Shown piece after piece: positions 15,077 to 23,477 of a DNA stretch of 64,000 bases. The stretch's first letter is position 1; each line of letters opens with the position of its first letter. The stretch spans positions 310,001 to 374,000 of the forward strand of contig NZ_JAGGLC010000001.1 in NCBI RefSeq assembly GCF_017874235.1, given 5' to 3'. The notes beneath the pieces are model-generated. The model did no database searches. It had not been told where the DNA came from and was given only the letters and a program-made list of their open reading frames with translations. The position numbers and the translations under genes were made by a program. The stretch comes from Halolamina salifodinae (GTDB lineage Archaea; Halobacteriota; Halobacteria; Halobacteriales; Haloferacaceae).

Positions 15077-15098
15077 GGTCACCGGTTACTATCGGCTC

Positions 15099-15108
15099 GT
15101 TATATAAC
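15099..15108 (-). promoter_or_regulatory. TATA box of the thiamine-type transporter operon
   Basis: Minus-strand GTTATATAAC is centred 27-28 nt before ATG 15076, the spacing for a leaderless transcript, and is isolated in a GC-rich region. No riboswitch would fit in such a transcript. Confidence 0.6.
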
Positions 15109-15157
15109 CAGCGAAAATTATGGAGGCTTGCCGGATTCGTGTGGGTGATGCCGAGCG

Positions 15158-16300
15158 TTAGCTCGACTCCTCGGTCTCGGTTTCGGCGTCGACGAACTCC
15201 GACTCGTCGGCGTCCGAGACCACGTCCTCGGCCGCTTGGATGTCTGGCTCGGTGTCGCCGGACATGATCTTCTCGGCCTCCTCTTCCATCGCCTCGGTGT
15301 CGAGTTCCGCGGCCTCGTCGATCTGGCCGAGGATGTTCTCGATGTCGTCGAGACCCAGCATCTCCCGGGTCTCCTCGTCGAAGTCGAGCGAGCCGAGACT
15401 CTCCTTGGTCTTGGTGTCGCTGCCGGTGAGGTGCTGGCCGTAGCGACCCACCAGCGAGGTGAGCTCCTGGGGCAGGATGAACGTCGAGGACTCACCTTGA
15501 CCGATATTCTCCAGTGTCTCCATCCCCTTGTCGATGATGGCGCGCTCGCCCATCGACTCGGCGGATTTGGCCCGCAGGACGGTGGAGATAGCGTCACCCT
15601 GCGCTTCGAGGATCTGGGACTGCTTCTCCCCCTGTGCGCGGATGATGTTGGACTGCTTCTCCCCCTCGGCCTCCTCGACGGCGGAGCGTCGCTCCCCCTG
15701 CGCCTCCAGAATCATGGCGCGGCGGCGGCGCTCGGCGGAGGTCTGCTGCTCCATCGCCTGCTGGACGTCCTTCGAGGGGTTGACCTCGCGGACCTCGACG
15801 GATTCGACGCGGATCCCCCACTCGTCAGTGGGTTCGTCCAGTTCCTTGCGGATCCGGGCGTTGATCTCCTGTCGCTTGTTCAGCGTGTCGTCGAGTTCCA
15901 TGTCGCCCAGCACCGCACGGAGGGTGGTCTGAGCGAGGTTTGAGACGGCGGTCTTGTAGTCGTCGACCTCGAGATACGCCTTCCGGGCGTCCATCACCTT
16001 GATGTACACCACCGCGTCGGCGGTGACCGGGGAGTTGTCACGGGTGATCGCCTCCTGTCGCGGGACATCTAACGTCTGCGTTCGCATGTCGAACGCGTGC
16101 GTCTGGGAGACAAAGGGTGGGATGAAGTTGATACCCGGTTCGAGGAGTTTCCGGTACTCCCCGAACACGGTGAGGGCTTTCTTCTCCGTGGCGTCGACGA
16201 TCTCCACGGCCTGCCAGACCGCGGCGATGACGACGAACAGGAACAGCAAGCCGACGACGCCGCCGATGGCGCTGCCGACCTGCAACGGTGCGAGTACCAT
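15158..16300 (-). CDS. SPFH/Band-7 (stomatin-like) membrane protein
   Basis: Product of 380 residues. One N-terminal membrane helix (about 10-30) is followed by the SPFH domain (about 35-200, with LLEPGINFIPPFVSQTHAFDMR and DAVVYIKV). A long coiled coil follows with repeated EAQGE/AEGEKQ units (about 195-245), then a proline/acid tail. Such proteins form large oligomeric rings that scaffold membrane microdomains or regulate proteases. The neighbour upstream encodes an NfeD protein, the classical stomatin partner, on the same strand 91 bp away. Confidence 0.88.
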   Translation of the reverse strand: MVLAPLQVGSAIGGVVGLLFLFVVIAAVWQAVEIVDATEKKALTVFGEYRKLLEPGINFIPPFVSQTHAFDMRTQTLDVPRQEAITRDNSPVTADAVVYIKVMDARKAYLEVDDYKTAVSNLAQTTLRAVLGDMELDDTLNKRQEINARIRKELDEPTDEWGIRVESVEVREVNPSKDVQQAMEQQTSAERRRRAMILEAQGERRSAVEEAEGEKQSNIIRAQGEKQSQILEAQGDAISTVLRAKSAESMGERAIIDKGMETLENIGQGESSTFILPQELTSLVGRYGQHLTGSDTKTKESLGSLDFDEETREMLGLDDIENILGQIDEAAELDTEAMEEEAEKIMSGDTEPDIQAAEDVVSDADESEFVDAETETEESS

Positions 16301-16391
16301 AGCCTGGATTTGGGCTGTTGGTGGCTTAATAGTTTCCCGGAATACTGACTGTGCGTTCAGTCAGAAGATCCGCCGCCGATGCCGTCGGGAC

Positions 16392-17147
16392 CTACTCTGA
16401 CTCGGTCTCAGTCTCCGTCTCGCGCTCCGCCTCCTCGCGGGCGGTCCAGCCCGATCCCGAGCTATCGTCGTCGGTGTCGGCGTCGTCGGGGATGGTTTCG
16501 CCGTCGTCGCCCTCGGTGGTCGCGTCGTCAGCGTCCGCTGCCGCGGCGTCTTCGGATTCCGCGTCGGACGCCACATTCGCGGGGCGCTCCTCTTCGGCTT
16601 CCTTCCGAGCGTTCTCGGCGCGTGCGCGTTCGATCTGCCGGTCGAGGCTCCCCTCGACGGCGCCCAGCGACTCGACGGTGACGACGTTGCCGCCGCCGGG
16701 GTCGATCACCAGCACCTCCTCGCCCTCGGGGATCTCGCCCTCGATGGTGCGCGCGGAGTAGTAGGGGCTGAAGCCGCCGTTCTCGATCTTCACCTCGCCC
16801 TCCTGCGGCGTGACGCGGGAGGTGACGCGGGCGGTCTGACCTTTCAGGTCCGAAGAGTCGCTGGTCTGGGCCTGTCCCTTCCCGCCGTAGATGTCCAGTT
16901 CGCGGTAGCCGTACAGCGTGACGACGCCGATCAGGAGCACCAAGCCGGCGAGCACGAACGGCGTCGCCGCCGCCCCGAGCAGCAGGCCGACCAGCCCCGC
17001 CCCGAGCAGCGACACCCCGACGACGACGAAGTGCGCGCCGGGCGCCAGCGCCTCCGCGATGGAGAGCGCGATACCGGCGGCGACCAACAGCAGCGGCAGC
17101 GTCTGGGGGCCGAGAAGCCCGGACTGAAGCAGCATCAGTCTGGTCAT
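16392..17147 (-). CDS. NfeD-family membrane protein (stomatin partner)
   Basis: Product of about 251 residues from ATG 17147 (a GTG four codons earlier is possible). Four hydrophobic segments lie within the first 95 residues. Residues about 110-165 form the NfeD OB-fold (LKGQTARVTSRVTPQEGEVKIENGGFSP), followed by an acidic disordered tail. It lacks the N-terminal ClpP-like protease domain, so it is the short form. With the downstream SPFH gene it forms the stomatin/STOPP pair. Confidence 0.85.
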   Translation of the reverse strand: MTRLMLLQSGLLGPQTLPLLLVAAGIALSIAEALAPGAHFVVVGVSLLGAGLVGLLLGAAATPFVLAGLVLLIGVVTLYGYRELDIYGGKGQAQTSDSSDLKGQTARVTSRVTPQEGEVKIENGGFSPYYSARTIEGEIPEGEEVLVIDPGGGNVVTVESLGAVEGSLDRQIERARAENARKEAEEERPANVASDAESEDAAAADADDATTEGDDGETIPDDADTDDDSSGSGWTAREEAERETETETESE

Positions 17148-17277
17148 GGACCCCGCCACGTATCAACGTTGGCTCCCGAGCGGGAGGTTCCGACGCGCCG
17201 GGGCGCAGGCGGCGACGGCGCCGCGTCGGGGAACGGTAAGAGAAGGCTTATTCGGCATGCGGCTGGAAATCGACGGT

Positions 17278-17307
17278 ATGAATCAGTTCGTCCGGGAGGT
17301 GAGGTGA
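17278..17307 (+). CDS. Possible 9-codon leader ORF before secF
   Basis: ATG at 17278 encodes MNQFVREVR and stops directly before the GTG of secF. The stretch GGGAGGTGAGGTGA near its end could serve as ribosome-binding site for secF. A TATA-like CTTATTC lies about 26 nt before the ATG. Translation of the leader would deliver ribosomes to the secF start. It may equally be only leader sequence. Confidence 0.3.
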   Translation: MNQFVREVR

Positions 17308-18186
17308 GTGCCCGCTGCCGACCTCCCCTTCGGGCTCCCGGAGGTGGACTACTCCGAGTACTCGAACCGACAGCTCATCGCGGTGCCGCTCGTGGTGCTG
17401 CTGGTGGCCCTCCTGATCATCAGCGGTGTCTGGCTGACGACCGGCGCGCCGGTGAATCTGGGTGTCGAGTTCACCGGTGGGACCGAGATGCGCGTCGCCG
17501 TCAGCGGCGATAACGCCCAGCAGCAGATCCAACAGGCGTTCGATCCGGCGCCGTCGGCCATTCAGCCCGTCGCCGGGGAGGAGACCTACATCCTGACGTT
17601 CGGCGAGGGGGTGGATAGCGGGGCGCTCGAAACCCAGGCGGAGGACGCCGGGTTCACCGTCCGGTCCATCGACGCCACGTCCGCCAGCTTCGGCGCGGAG
17701 GCACAGATCCAGGCGCTCGGCGGCGTCGTCGTCGCTTTCGTCGGGATGAGCGTGCTCGTGTTCGCGATGTTCCGGACGTTCGTCCCGAGCATCGCCGTCG
17801 TGCTCTCGGCGTTCTCCGACATCGTCGTGCCGGTGGCGCTGATGAACGTCCTCGGGATCAAACTCACGCTCGGCTCGGTCGCCGCGCTGCTGATGATTAT
17901 CGGGTACTCCGTCGACTCGGACATCCTGCTCAACAACCACGTGCTCCGGCGACAGGGTGGCTTCTACGAGTCGGCCTACCGCGCGATGGAGACCGGGATC
18001 ACGATGACGCTGACCTCCATCGCCGCGATGGTCGTGATGACCGTCGTCGCGACGGCGTTCGGGATCGGCCTGCTCTCCTCTATCGGGCTGATCCTCGTCT
18101 TCGGCCTCACGACTGACCTGCTGAACACCTACATGCTCAACATGTCGCTGCTTCGCTGGTGGAAGTTCGAGGGGGTGAACCGCTGA
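17308..18186 (+). CDS. secF: Protein-export membrane protein SecF
   Basis: Product of 292 residues. The first membrane helix (about 20-40) is followed by VNLGVEFTGGTEMRV, the SecF/SecD hallmark, an external domain to about residue 130, and five more helices in the C-terminal half (GYSVDSDILLNNHVL and TTDLLNTYMLN blocks). SecF with SecD uses the ion gradient to assist secretion through SecYE. The start is GTG 17308, preceded by a GGAGGTGA element. The stop overlaps the secD start by 1 nt, giving the archaeal gene order secF-secD. Confidence 0.93.
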   Translation: MPAADLPFGLPEVDYSEYSNRQLIAVPLVVLLVALLIISGVWLTTGAPVNLGVEFTGGTEMRVAVSGDNAQQQIQQAFDPAPSAIQPVAGEETYILTFGEGVDSGALETQAEDAGFTVRSIDATSASFGAEAQIQALGGVVVAFVGMSVLVFAMFRTFVPSIAVVLSAFSDIVVPVALMNVLGIKLTLGSVAALLMIIGYSVDSDILLNNHVLRRQGGFYESAYRAMETGITMTLTSIAAMVVMTVVATAFGIGLLSSIGLILVFGLTTDLLNTYMLNMSLLRWWKFEGVNR

Positions 18187-19787
18187 TGGCCGACGAAGAG
18201 AGCACCTGGGACCGGATCAAGGCCAACTGGCGGGTCGTGCTGCTGGTCGTGATCCTGCTCGCCAGCACGTTCGCGCTGTTCTCCCCGACGCCCGCATCCG
18301 GGGGCAGCGCGGCCTCGACGGCGGGGAACAACACGACGGCCGACTCGGGGCTGACGAACATCGAGTACGGCCTCGAACTCTCCGGCGGCACGCGGATCCA
18401 GGCGCCGCTCGTCGGCGTCCACGCGAGCGGGGTGGAGATACCGAACGACACGTCGACCTCGGCAGTCAGATCGACCGTCGCGGCCAACATCGAGAACGCC
18501 ACGGCCTCGGACGTGCGGGTTCGGTACGCCGGCGAGTACGGGGACACCATCCAGCAGACGACAATCGTTGAGGTGACCGCGGGCAACGTCACCGCCGCCG
18601 AACTCGACGCTGCACTCTCCGAGGCGGGCTATCCGGCTGACGGCGCCGTGGACCGCGTCTCGGACGTGACCCAGCGGACCGCTGTGTCGATCCTGCGCCA
18701 GAAGGTCAACCAGGCGGGGCTCTCCGGCGGGAGCGTCCGGACTGTCGGCGGTGACGTGGTCGTCGTCGAGGTGCCCAACGCGAACCAGAGCGAGGTCCGG
18801 GACCTCGTCGAGTCCCGCGGGCAGGTGCTGATCCAGGCGTACCACCAGAACGAGAACGGCACGTACGTCCGGACCACCGTGATGGACTCCGACGACCTGC
18901 GGCAGGTCGGGAACGCCCAGCAGACCCAGGGCGGTCAGGGCGCCGAAGTCGGCGTCGTCGTCGCCGAGGACAGCGCTCAGGAGGTCCAGCAGCGTTTCGT
19001 CGACACCGGCCTCGCCCAACAGGGGGGGACTGAGTGTCGCTACCGGGAGACGCCCAACCAGACCGAGCCGTGTATCCTGCTCGTGCAGGACGGCGAGGTG
19101 CTGAACTCCTTCGGCGTGCGGGAGACGCTCGCCCAGCCGATGCGTGACGGGACGTGGGCCGACGACCCGCGGTTCAGCCTGACGACCGGGAACCTCTCGA
19201 CGGCCCAGGAGGTCGCGATCAACCTCCGTGCCGGCGCGCTGCCGGCCGAACTCGACCTGACCTCGAACTCGATGCTGTACATCGACCCCTCGCAGTCCGA
19301 GCGGTTCAAGACCGACTCGCTGCTCGCGGGGGTCGCCGCGGTGCTGGCGGTCAGCGGCGTCGTGTTCGCCCGCTACCGCCGCATCGAGGTCGCCGGACCG
19401 ATGATCGTCACCGCGCTCTCGGAGGTCGTGATCCTGATGGGCGCCGCCGCCGCCATCGGCTACCCGGTGGATCTCTCGGTGATCGCCGGCTTCATCGCCG
19501 CCATCGGGACCGGGGTGGACGACCTGATCATCATCGCCGACGAGGTGATGAGCCAGGGCGAGGTGAGCAGCCAGCGGGTGTTCCAGAGCCGCTTCCGCAA
19601 GGCGTTCTGGGTGATCGGCGCGGCAGCCGCCACCACGATTCTGGCGCTGTCGCCGCTGGCGGTGCTCTCGCTCGGCCAACTCCGCGGGTTCGCCATCTTC
19701 ACCATCCTCGGCGTGCTCGTCGGGGTGCTGATCACGCGACCCGCGTACGGCGACATCCTGCGCGCGCTGCTGACCGGCGAGCACTGA
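18186..19787 (+). CDS. secD: Protein-export membrane protein SecD
   Basis: Product of 533 residues from ATG 18186 (TGATG overlap with secF). Helix 1 lies at about 15-35, then the hallmark IEYGLELSGGTRIQ, a long external P1-type domain to about residue 370, and five helices at the C-terminus including the FIAAIGTGVDDLIIIADEV block. It partners SecF. The external domain has many acidic residues and Asn-x-Ser/Thr sites, as usual for haloarchaeal surface-exposed domains. Confidence 0.93.
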   Translation: MADEESTWDRIKANWRVVLLVVILLASTFALFSPTPASGGSAASTAGNNTTADSGLTNIEYGLELSGGTRIQAPLVGVHASGVEIPNDTSTSAVRSTVAANIENATASDVRVRYAGEYGDTIQQTTIVEVTAGNVTAAELDAALSEAGYPADGAVDRVSDVTQRTAVSILRQKVNQAGLSGGSVRTVGGDVVVVEVPNANQSEVRDLVESRGQVLIQAYHQNENGTYVRTTVMDSDDLRQVGNAQQTQGGQGAEVGVVVAEDSAQEVQQRFVDTGLAQQGGTECRYRETPNQTEPCILLVQDGEVLNSFGVRETLAQPMRDGTWADDPRFSLTTGNLSTAQEVAINLRAGALPAELDLTSNSMLYIDPSQSERFKTDSLLAGVAAVLAVSGVVFARYRRIEVAGPMIVTALSEVVILMGAAAAIGYPVDLSVIAGFIAAIGTGVDDLIIIADEVMSQGEVSSQRVFQSRFRKAFWVIGAAAATTILALSPLAVLSLGQLRGFAIFTILGVLVGVLITRPAYGDILRALLTGEH

Positions 19788-19828
19788 CCGGCAGAACACT
19801 TTTTTCGCCGCCTGCCGAAGCGTTTCCT

Positions 19829-20119
19829 ATGCCCTCCCCCATCGACGGCAACGGCGCGGACGCCGACTCCGATGCGGACGCCGCCCTCGACCCGGAGACG
19901 GAAGCCGCGGTCCGACGGATCATCAACGAGGAGCGAAACTCCCCGCTGTCGGCCGTCATGCAGGTGCTCGGCGGCGCGCTGTTCGCGCTGCTGGTCGTCC
20001 CAGTGTTGCTGGGACTGTTGGTGATCATCGGCATCCCCGTCGTCGGCGTCGCCGCCATCGCACTCCTCGGGCTACTGGCGGCGATCGCCTACGGCTGGGC
20101 GCTCCCGCCGTTCCGCTGA
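19829..20119 (+). CDS. Small membrane protein with two helices
   Basis: Product of 96 residues. An acidic N-terminal 35 residues precede two hydrophobic segments (LGGALFALLVVPVLLGLLVII and VVGVAAIALLGLLAAIAYGW). No family recognised beyond haloarchaeal small membrane proteins. It follows secD by 41 bp after a run of six T at 19800-19805, which may end the secD transcript or be part of a promoter. Confidence 0.65.
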   Translation: MPSPIDGNGADADSDADAALDPETEAAVRRIINEERNSPLSAVMQVLGGALFALLVVPVLLGLLVIIGIPVVGVAAIALLGLLAAIAYGWALPPFR

Positions 20120-20163
20120 GTCTGGCGCGAGCCTTTTCTCCCTCGCCGCGCTCTCTCCGACAG

Positions 20164-20565
20164 ATGCGAGTCGACATCCGCGGCGACAGCTACGACCTCG
20201 ACGCCGGCCTCGTCGCCGAGGACGAGACGGAGATCCGCCGCCAGATCGACGAGTACGCGGCCGGCGACCGCGAGGCGTTCGACCTGACCGTCGACTACCC
20301 CGAGCGCCATCTCGGCGACGTGATGCGCGCGATGAGCGAGATCCCCTACGGCGAAACGCGAACGTACGGCGACCTCGCACAGGACCTCGATTCCGGCGCC
20401 GTCGCCGTGGGACAGGCCTGCGGGTCGAACCCCCTTCCGATCATCGTTCCCTGCCACCGGGTGGTGGGGAGCGACGGCTACGGCGGCTTCTCGGCGGCTG
20501 GTGGCGTCGACGCCAAGCGACGGCTGCTGGCGTTCGAGCGCGGCGAAGGGCTGGATCGGTTCTAG
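20164..20565 (+). CDS. ogt: Methylated-DNA-[protein]-cysteine S-methyltransferase (MGMT/Ogt)
   Basis: Product of 133 residues. The active site IIVPCHRVVGSDGYGGFS puts the acceptor cysteine at residue 97. The preceding MSEIPYGETRTYGDLA is the DNA-binding winged-helix part. The protein is close to the minimal alkyltransferase domain with a short N-terminus. It repairs O6-alkylguanine by irreversible transfer of the alkyl group to the cysteine. Its stop overlaps the convergent RNase HII gene by 4 nt. Confidence 0.9.
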   Translation: MRVDIRGDSYDLDAGLVAEDETEIRRQIDEYAAGDREAFDLTVDYPERHLGDVMRAMSEIPYGETRTYGDLAQDLDSGAVAVGQACGSNPLPIIVPCHRVVGSDGYGGFSAAGGVDAKRRLLAFERGEGLDRF

Positions 20566-21212
20566 AAGTCGCACAGGCCGGACTGCTCGGCGGCCGCGAG
20601 CACGTCCTCGCAGGTCGACCACGTCGTCCGCGCGCAGGCGGGAAGCTCACCACTCTCCTCGACGTAGCCCGCCAGAAACGCACGCGTCGTCGGGTCCGCG
20701 GGGTAGCCGCTGCCGACCGCCTGGTCGTACTCGGCGTCGATTTCGGCCATCAGCCGATCGCGCTCGACCTTGGCGACGACGCTGGCCGCCGAGACGACCG
20801 CGTAGGTCTCGTCGGCGCCGTGTTCGGCGGTCACGTCGACGGTCGTTCCTGCCTCCGCGACCGCATCCCGGAGCCGTCGGCCGAACCGTTCCTCGTCGGT
20901 ATCTGCGGCGTCGGCGACCACGTCGTCGGTGGGTTCGGCGACTGCGGCGACGGCCTCAGCCTGTGCTGTGACGCCGAGGCTGTTCATGTCGGTTTCTGGG
21001 GCGTCGATGCGCGCCGGCTGAATCGCGGCCGTTGTGACCCTGATCTCGGGATGCTCGCGCAGTTTTTCGGCCAGTTCCTCGCGGCGCGCGGACGAGAGCT
21101 TCTTCGAGTCAGCGAGGCCGGCGGGGAGGTCTCCGGGGGCCGCCCGGACCGCCCCGGCGACCATCGGCCCCAGAACCGGACCCTTTCCCGCTTCGTCGGC
21201 GCCGACGAGCAT
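20562..21212 (-). CDS. rnhB: Ribonuclease HII
   Basis: Product of 216 residues. GADEAGKGPVLGPMV (Asp6, Glu7) and LADSKKLS are the RNase HII signature, and a later ASVVAKVERDRLMAEID block carries further acidic catalytic residues. It removes RNA from RNA-DNA hybrids, including single ribonucleotides in DNA. A 1-nt overlap with the upstream pus10 gene suggests co-transcription. There is a haloarchaeal insertion rich in Glu/Asp around residues 80-110. Confidence 0.92.
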   Translation of the reverse strand: MLVGADEAGKGPVLGPMVAGAVRAAPGDLPAGLADSKKLSSARREELAEKLREHPEIRVTTAAIQPARIDAPETDMNSLGVTAQAEAVAAVAEPTDDVVADAADTDEERFGRRLRDAVAEAGTTVDVTAEHGADETYAVVSAASVVAKVERDRLMAEIDAEYDQAVGSGYPADPTTRAFLAGYVEESGELPACARTTWSTCEDVLAAAEQSGLCDF

Positions 21213-22495
21213 CAGTCCCGGAAGAACTCCTCGTTCTCGAACGGCTCCTCTTCGCCGTCGACGCGGAGCACGTCCAGCGCGGTCACCTCGGCACCGACGC
21301 CGAGCAGGCCCGCCAGCGAGGGTGTCGTCCGCCCCTCGTCGCTCGAAATCAGCTCCTTGATGTAGAGGCCGCCGGCGCCGTGGACCTCGACGGTCGCGGT
21401 ACGGGAATCGTGGAGTTCACCCTCGATGTCGTACACCTCGCGGGTCCGGACCTTGCTCGCGCGCCGGTGGTCGACGCGGTTCGGCGTCTCCTGTTCGACG
21501 GTAGCGCCGTCGAGTTCCGCGAGGGCCTCGGCGAACGACTCGGCGTCGACGTCGTCGTCGAAGGTGACCTGCGCGCTGTAGCGCTTCGAGGCGTCGTGGC
21601 GCTTTACGCGCTCGACCATCCCGTGTTCTGCGAGGCGCAGGCTCTCGACCTCGACTTTGCCTTCGGCGAAGGCGTTGATGTCCGCCTCAAGCCGGTCGGT
21701 GTCGACATCCCGGCGCCGGGGTTCGGCGACCTCGATCACGAACGGCCGACCCGTGCCGAGCATCCGGGCGTCGACGTCCTCGCGGCCGGCGCCGTGGAAC
21801 GTCTCGCCGACGCCGTCCATCACGTCCTCGACGACCGGCGCGGTCAACTGCTCGACGCTCTCGGGGTAGCGAAAGCCGGTGCCGTCACACTCCTCGCAGG
21901 GCTCCCGTCCCTGCATCCCGCTGCCGTCGCAGGCCGAGCAGGGCCACTTCGTCTGGGGGATGTCCCGCTCCAGTTTGCGGTAGCGGCCGTAGACGAACGC
22001 GGAGTTGACCCCCGCGGTCACGTCGTCCGCGGCGAGGTCAAGCAGGAACTGCACGTCCGGGCGCTCGAAGTCCACCTCGGTGCCGGTGATCTGGCCGACG
22101 CGTTTGCCGACCTCGCGGTTGAACTCGCTTTTGAACGCCTCGCCGGTGTCGGCGTCGAGGCCGGCGTCCTCGCGGAGCATGCGCTCGTTCTCTTCGATCA
22201 GCGCGGGCGCTCGCGTGCCGACTTGGTACGTCTCGTACTCCACACCCTCGACGGCCTCGGCCGCGCGCTCGGCCCAGACCTCGAACTCGCCGCAGTAGCC
22301 CTCACAGACCCAGCAGTCCGCGGGATCGACGTACTCCGGCGGTTCGTCGGCCTCCAGGCCGAGGACGGTCCGCAGCGATTGCCCCCGTTCGCGGTTGGTG
22401 AGGCCGAAGCTCCGGTCGGCGAAAACCCGGCCCAGACAGGCGTCACAGACCCCGCCGACCGCGTCGACGGCGCGGGCGTCCTCCAGTACGCTCAT
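21212..22495 (-). CDS. pus10: tRNA pseudouridine(54/55) synthase Pus10
   Basis: Product of 427 residues. The N-terminal THUMP-like/zinc part has C17-x2-C20 and C61-x2-C64 (VCDACLGRVF, CWVCEGYC). A DnaJ-like zinc stretch follows (CSACDGSGMQ, CEECDGTGFRY). The catalytic region DVDARMLGTGRPFVIEV carries the conserved Asp. In archaea this enzyme makes pseudouridine at tRNA positions 54 and 55. It overlaps rnhB by 1 nt downstream. Confidence 0.93.
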   Translation of the reverse strand: MSVLEDARAVDAVGGVCDACLGRVFADRSFGLTNRERGQSLRTVLGLEADEPPEYVDPADCWVCEGYCGEFEVWAERAAEAVEGVEYETYQVGTRAPALIEENERMLREDAGLDADTGEAFKSEFNREVGKRVGQITGTEVDFERPDVQFLLDLAADDVTAGVNSAFVYGRYRKLERDIPQTKWPCSACDGSGMQGREPCEECDGTGFRYPESVEQLTAPVVEDVMDGVGETFHGAGREDVDARMLGTGRPFVIEVAEPRRRDVDTDRLEADINAFAEGKVEVESLRLAEHGMVERVKRHDASKRYSAQVTFDDDVDAESFAEALAELDGATVEQETPNRVDHRRASKVRTREVYDIEGELHDSRTATVEVHGAGGLYIKELISSDEGRTTPSLAGLLGVGAEVTALDVLRVDGEEEPFENEEFFRD

Positions 22496-22583
22496 GGACG
22501 GAGTGGGGGCCGGAACGGGTAACTACCTTGCCCTTCCACGACGCCGAGAGTGCAGAAAACGGGGAACGGCCGGAGCCGACGCG

Positions 22584-22892
22584 TCAGGGGGGACCGGTCC
22601 GTAACTCGACTTCGACCTCGCTGACGCCGAAGCGCTCCTCCAGCCGAGCGGCCACGTCGGCCGCGTCGTCGACCGAGAGCGACGCCGAGACGGTGACCGT
22701 CAGGTCGTTCAGCCCCGGCCGGATGCCCTGGAGGTCGACATCGTCGACGCCGTCGACGCCGTCGGCGCCGCCGAGTTTGTCGCGCACGCCGGTTTCGAGG
22801 TCGCCGGCGGCGTTGCGCGGGACGCTAACTGTACAGGTCACGCCGACGGGTTGGCGGCGAACCGCCGACCCGTCGGAGCTTTTGGTTGACAT
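22584..22892 (-). CDS. Small haloarchaeal protein of unknown function
   Basis: Product of 102 residues from ATG 22892. The N-terminal strand (VGVTCTVSVPRNAAGDLETGV) and the end (VTVSASLSVDDAADVAARLEERFGVSEVEVEL) suggest two ferredoxin-like beta-alpha-beta units. No family recognised. It lies 88 bp upstream of pus10 on the same strand. Extending the frame to 23057 is possible but would run into strongly folded non-coding DNA, so I rejected that start. Confidence 0.6.
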   Translation of the reverse strand: MSTKSSDGSAVRRQPVGVTCTVSVPRNAAGDLETGVRDKLGGADGVDGVDDVDLQGIRPGLNDLTVTVSASLSVDDAADVAARLEERFGVSEVEVELRTGPP

Positions 22893-22981
22893 CGCACGCT
22901 CCCACCACGAGTCGAACGTGCTGGGGGACCAGCTCCCGTGGGAGTTGGCCCGCGGCGTGAACAGAGACGGCTCAGGAAAGT

Positions 22982-23132
22982 GCAGGTTCGCACCGACCGG
23001 GCCGCCGTGAACGGGTTCACGCTGCGAGCCGATCGGACCGAACCTGCGGGCGTACAATGCTAATCCCGAGGTAGCCAGATCGGACCGCTCCGATCATTCC
23101 GGACTCGCCGCTAGTACAGCAGGCGAGGCCGG
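22982..23132. other. Strongly structured non-coding segment between an orphan gene and tfb
   Basis: The 585-bp gap 22893-23477 has no convincing gene. It holds a long imperfect hairpin closed by GCAGGTTCG (22982-22990) and CGAACCTGC (23039-23047), with an inner CGTGAAC-gg-GTTCACG (23006-23021). Then come GATCGGA-ccgc-TCCGATC (23078-23095) and CCGGaCTCGCC...GGCGAGgCCGG (23099-23132). This could be a non-coding RNA, a terminator cluster or leader structure. I found no hallmark of SRP RNA, RNase P RNA or tRNA. From 23133 to 23477 I see nothing specific. Confidence 0.4.
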
Positions 23133-23477
23133 GTGTGGCTGTCGGGAAGCGCATCGTTCGACCTGTCGATTACTGTGAACCCCCACTACTTAGTTCTGTT
23201 CCGAGCATGTGTCGGAATAGCACGGGGGAGAGGGGCCGGCCGGCGTTGAACGTGAACGAGGCTTCACCCGGCGTTATCACTGGGTAGAGCCCGGGGAAAT
23301 GATTATGGAAGTGGGTCGTGAATTCGCCGGTGTAATGCCGGAATGCAAACTCACTCTCTCGGACGGAACTAGTGGGGCCGTCCGACACTGGGACGGAGGT
23401 CTCGATGGTCCAGATGGACCAACCGTCGACACAGTCGACGACACAACGCATCACGCGACGATCTTCGACCCAGGAAA

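Noticed and set aside
18129..19799. Long minus-strand open frame of 556 codons
   Set aside because: Antisense shadow of secD; the plus strand has clear SecD motifs and translational coupling to secF.
22893..23057. N-terminal extension of the 102-residue gene upstream of pus10
   Set aside because: The extension overlaps a long hairpin and lacks conserved features; ATG 22892 is a simpler start.
22890..23180. SRP (7S) RNA or RNase P RNA
   Set aside because: Strong folding suggested an RNA, but neither strand shows the SRP helix 8 signature or the conserved RNase P core sequences I would expect. Left as an unassigned structured region.
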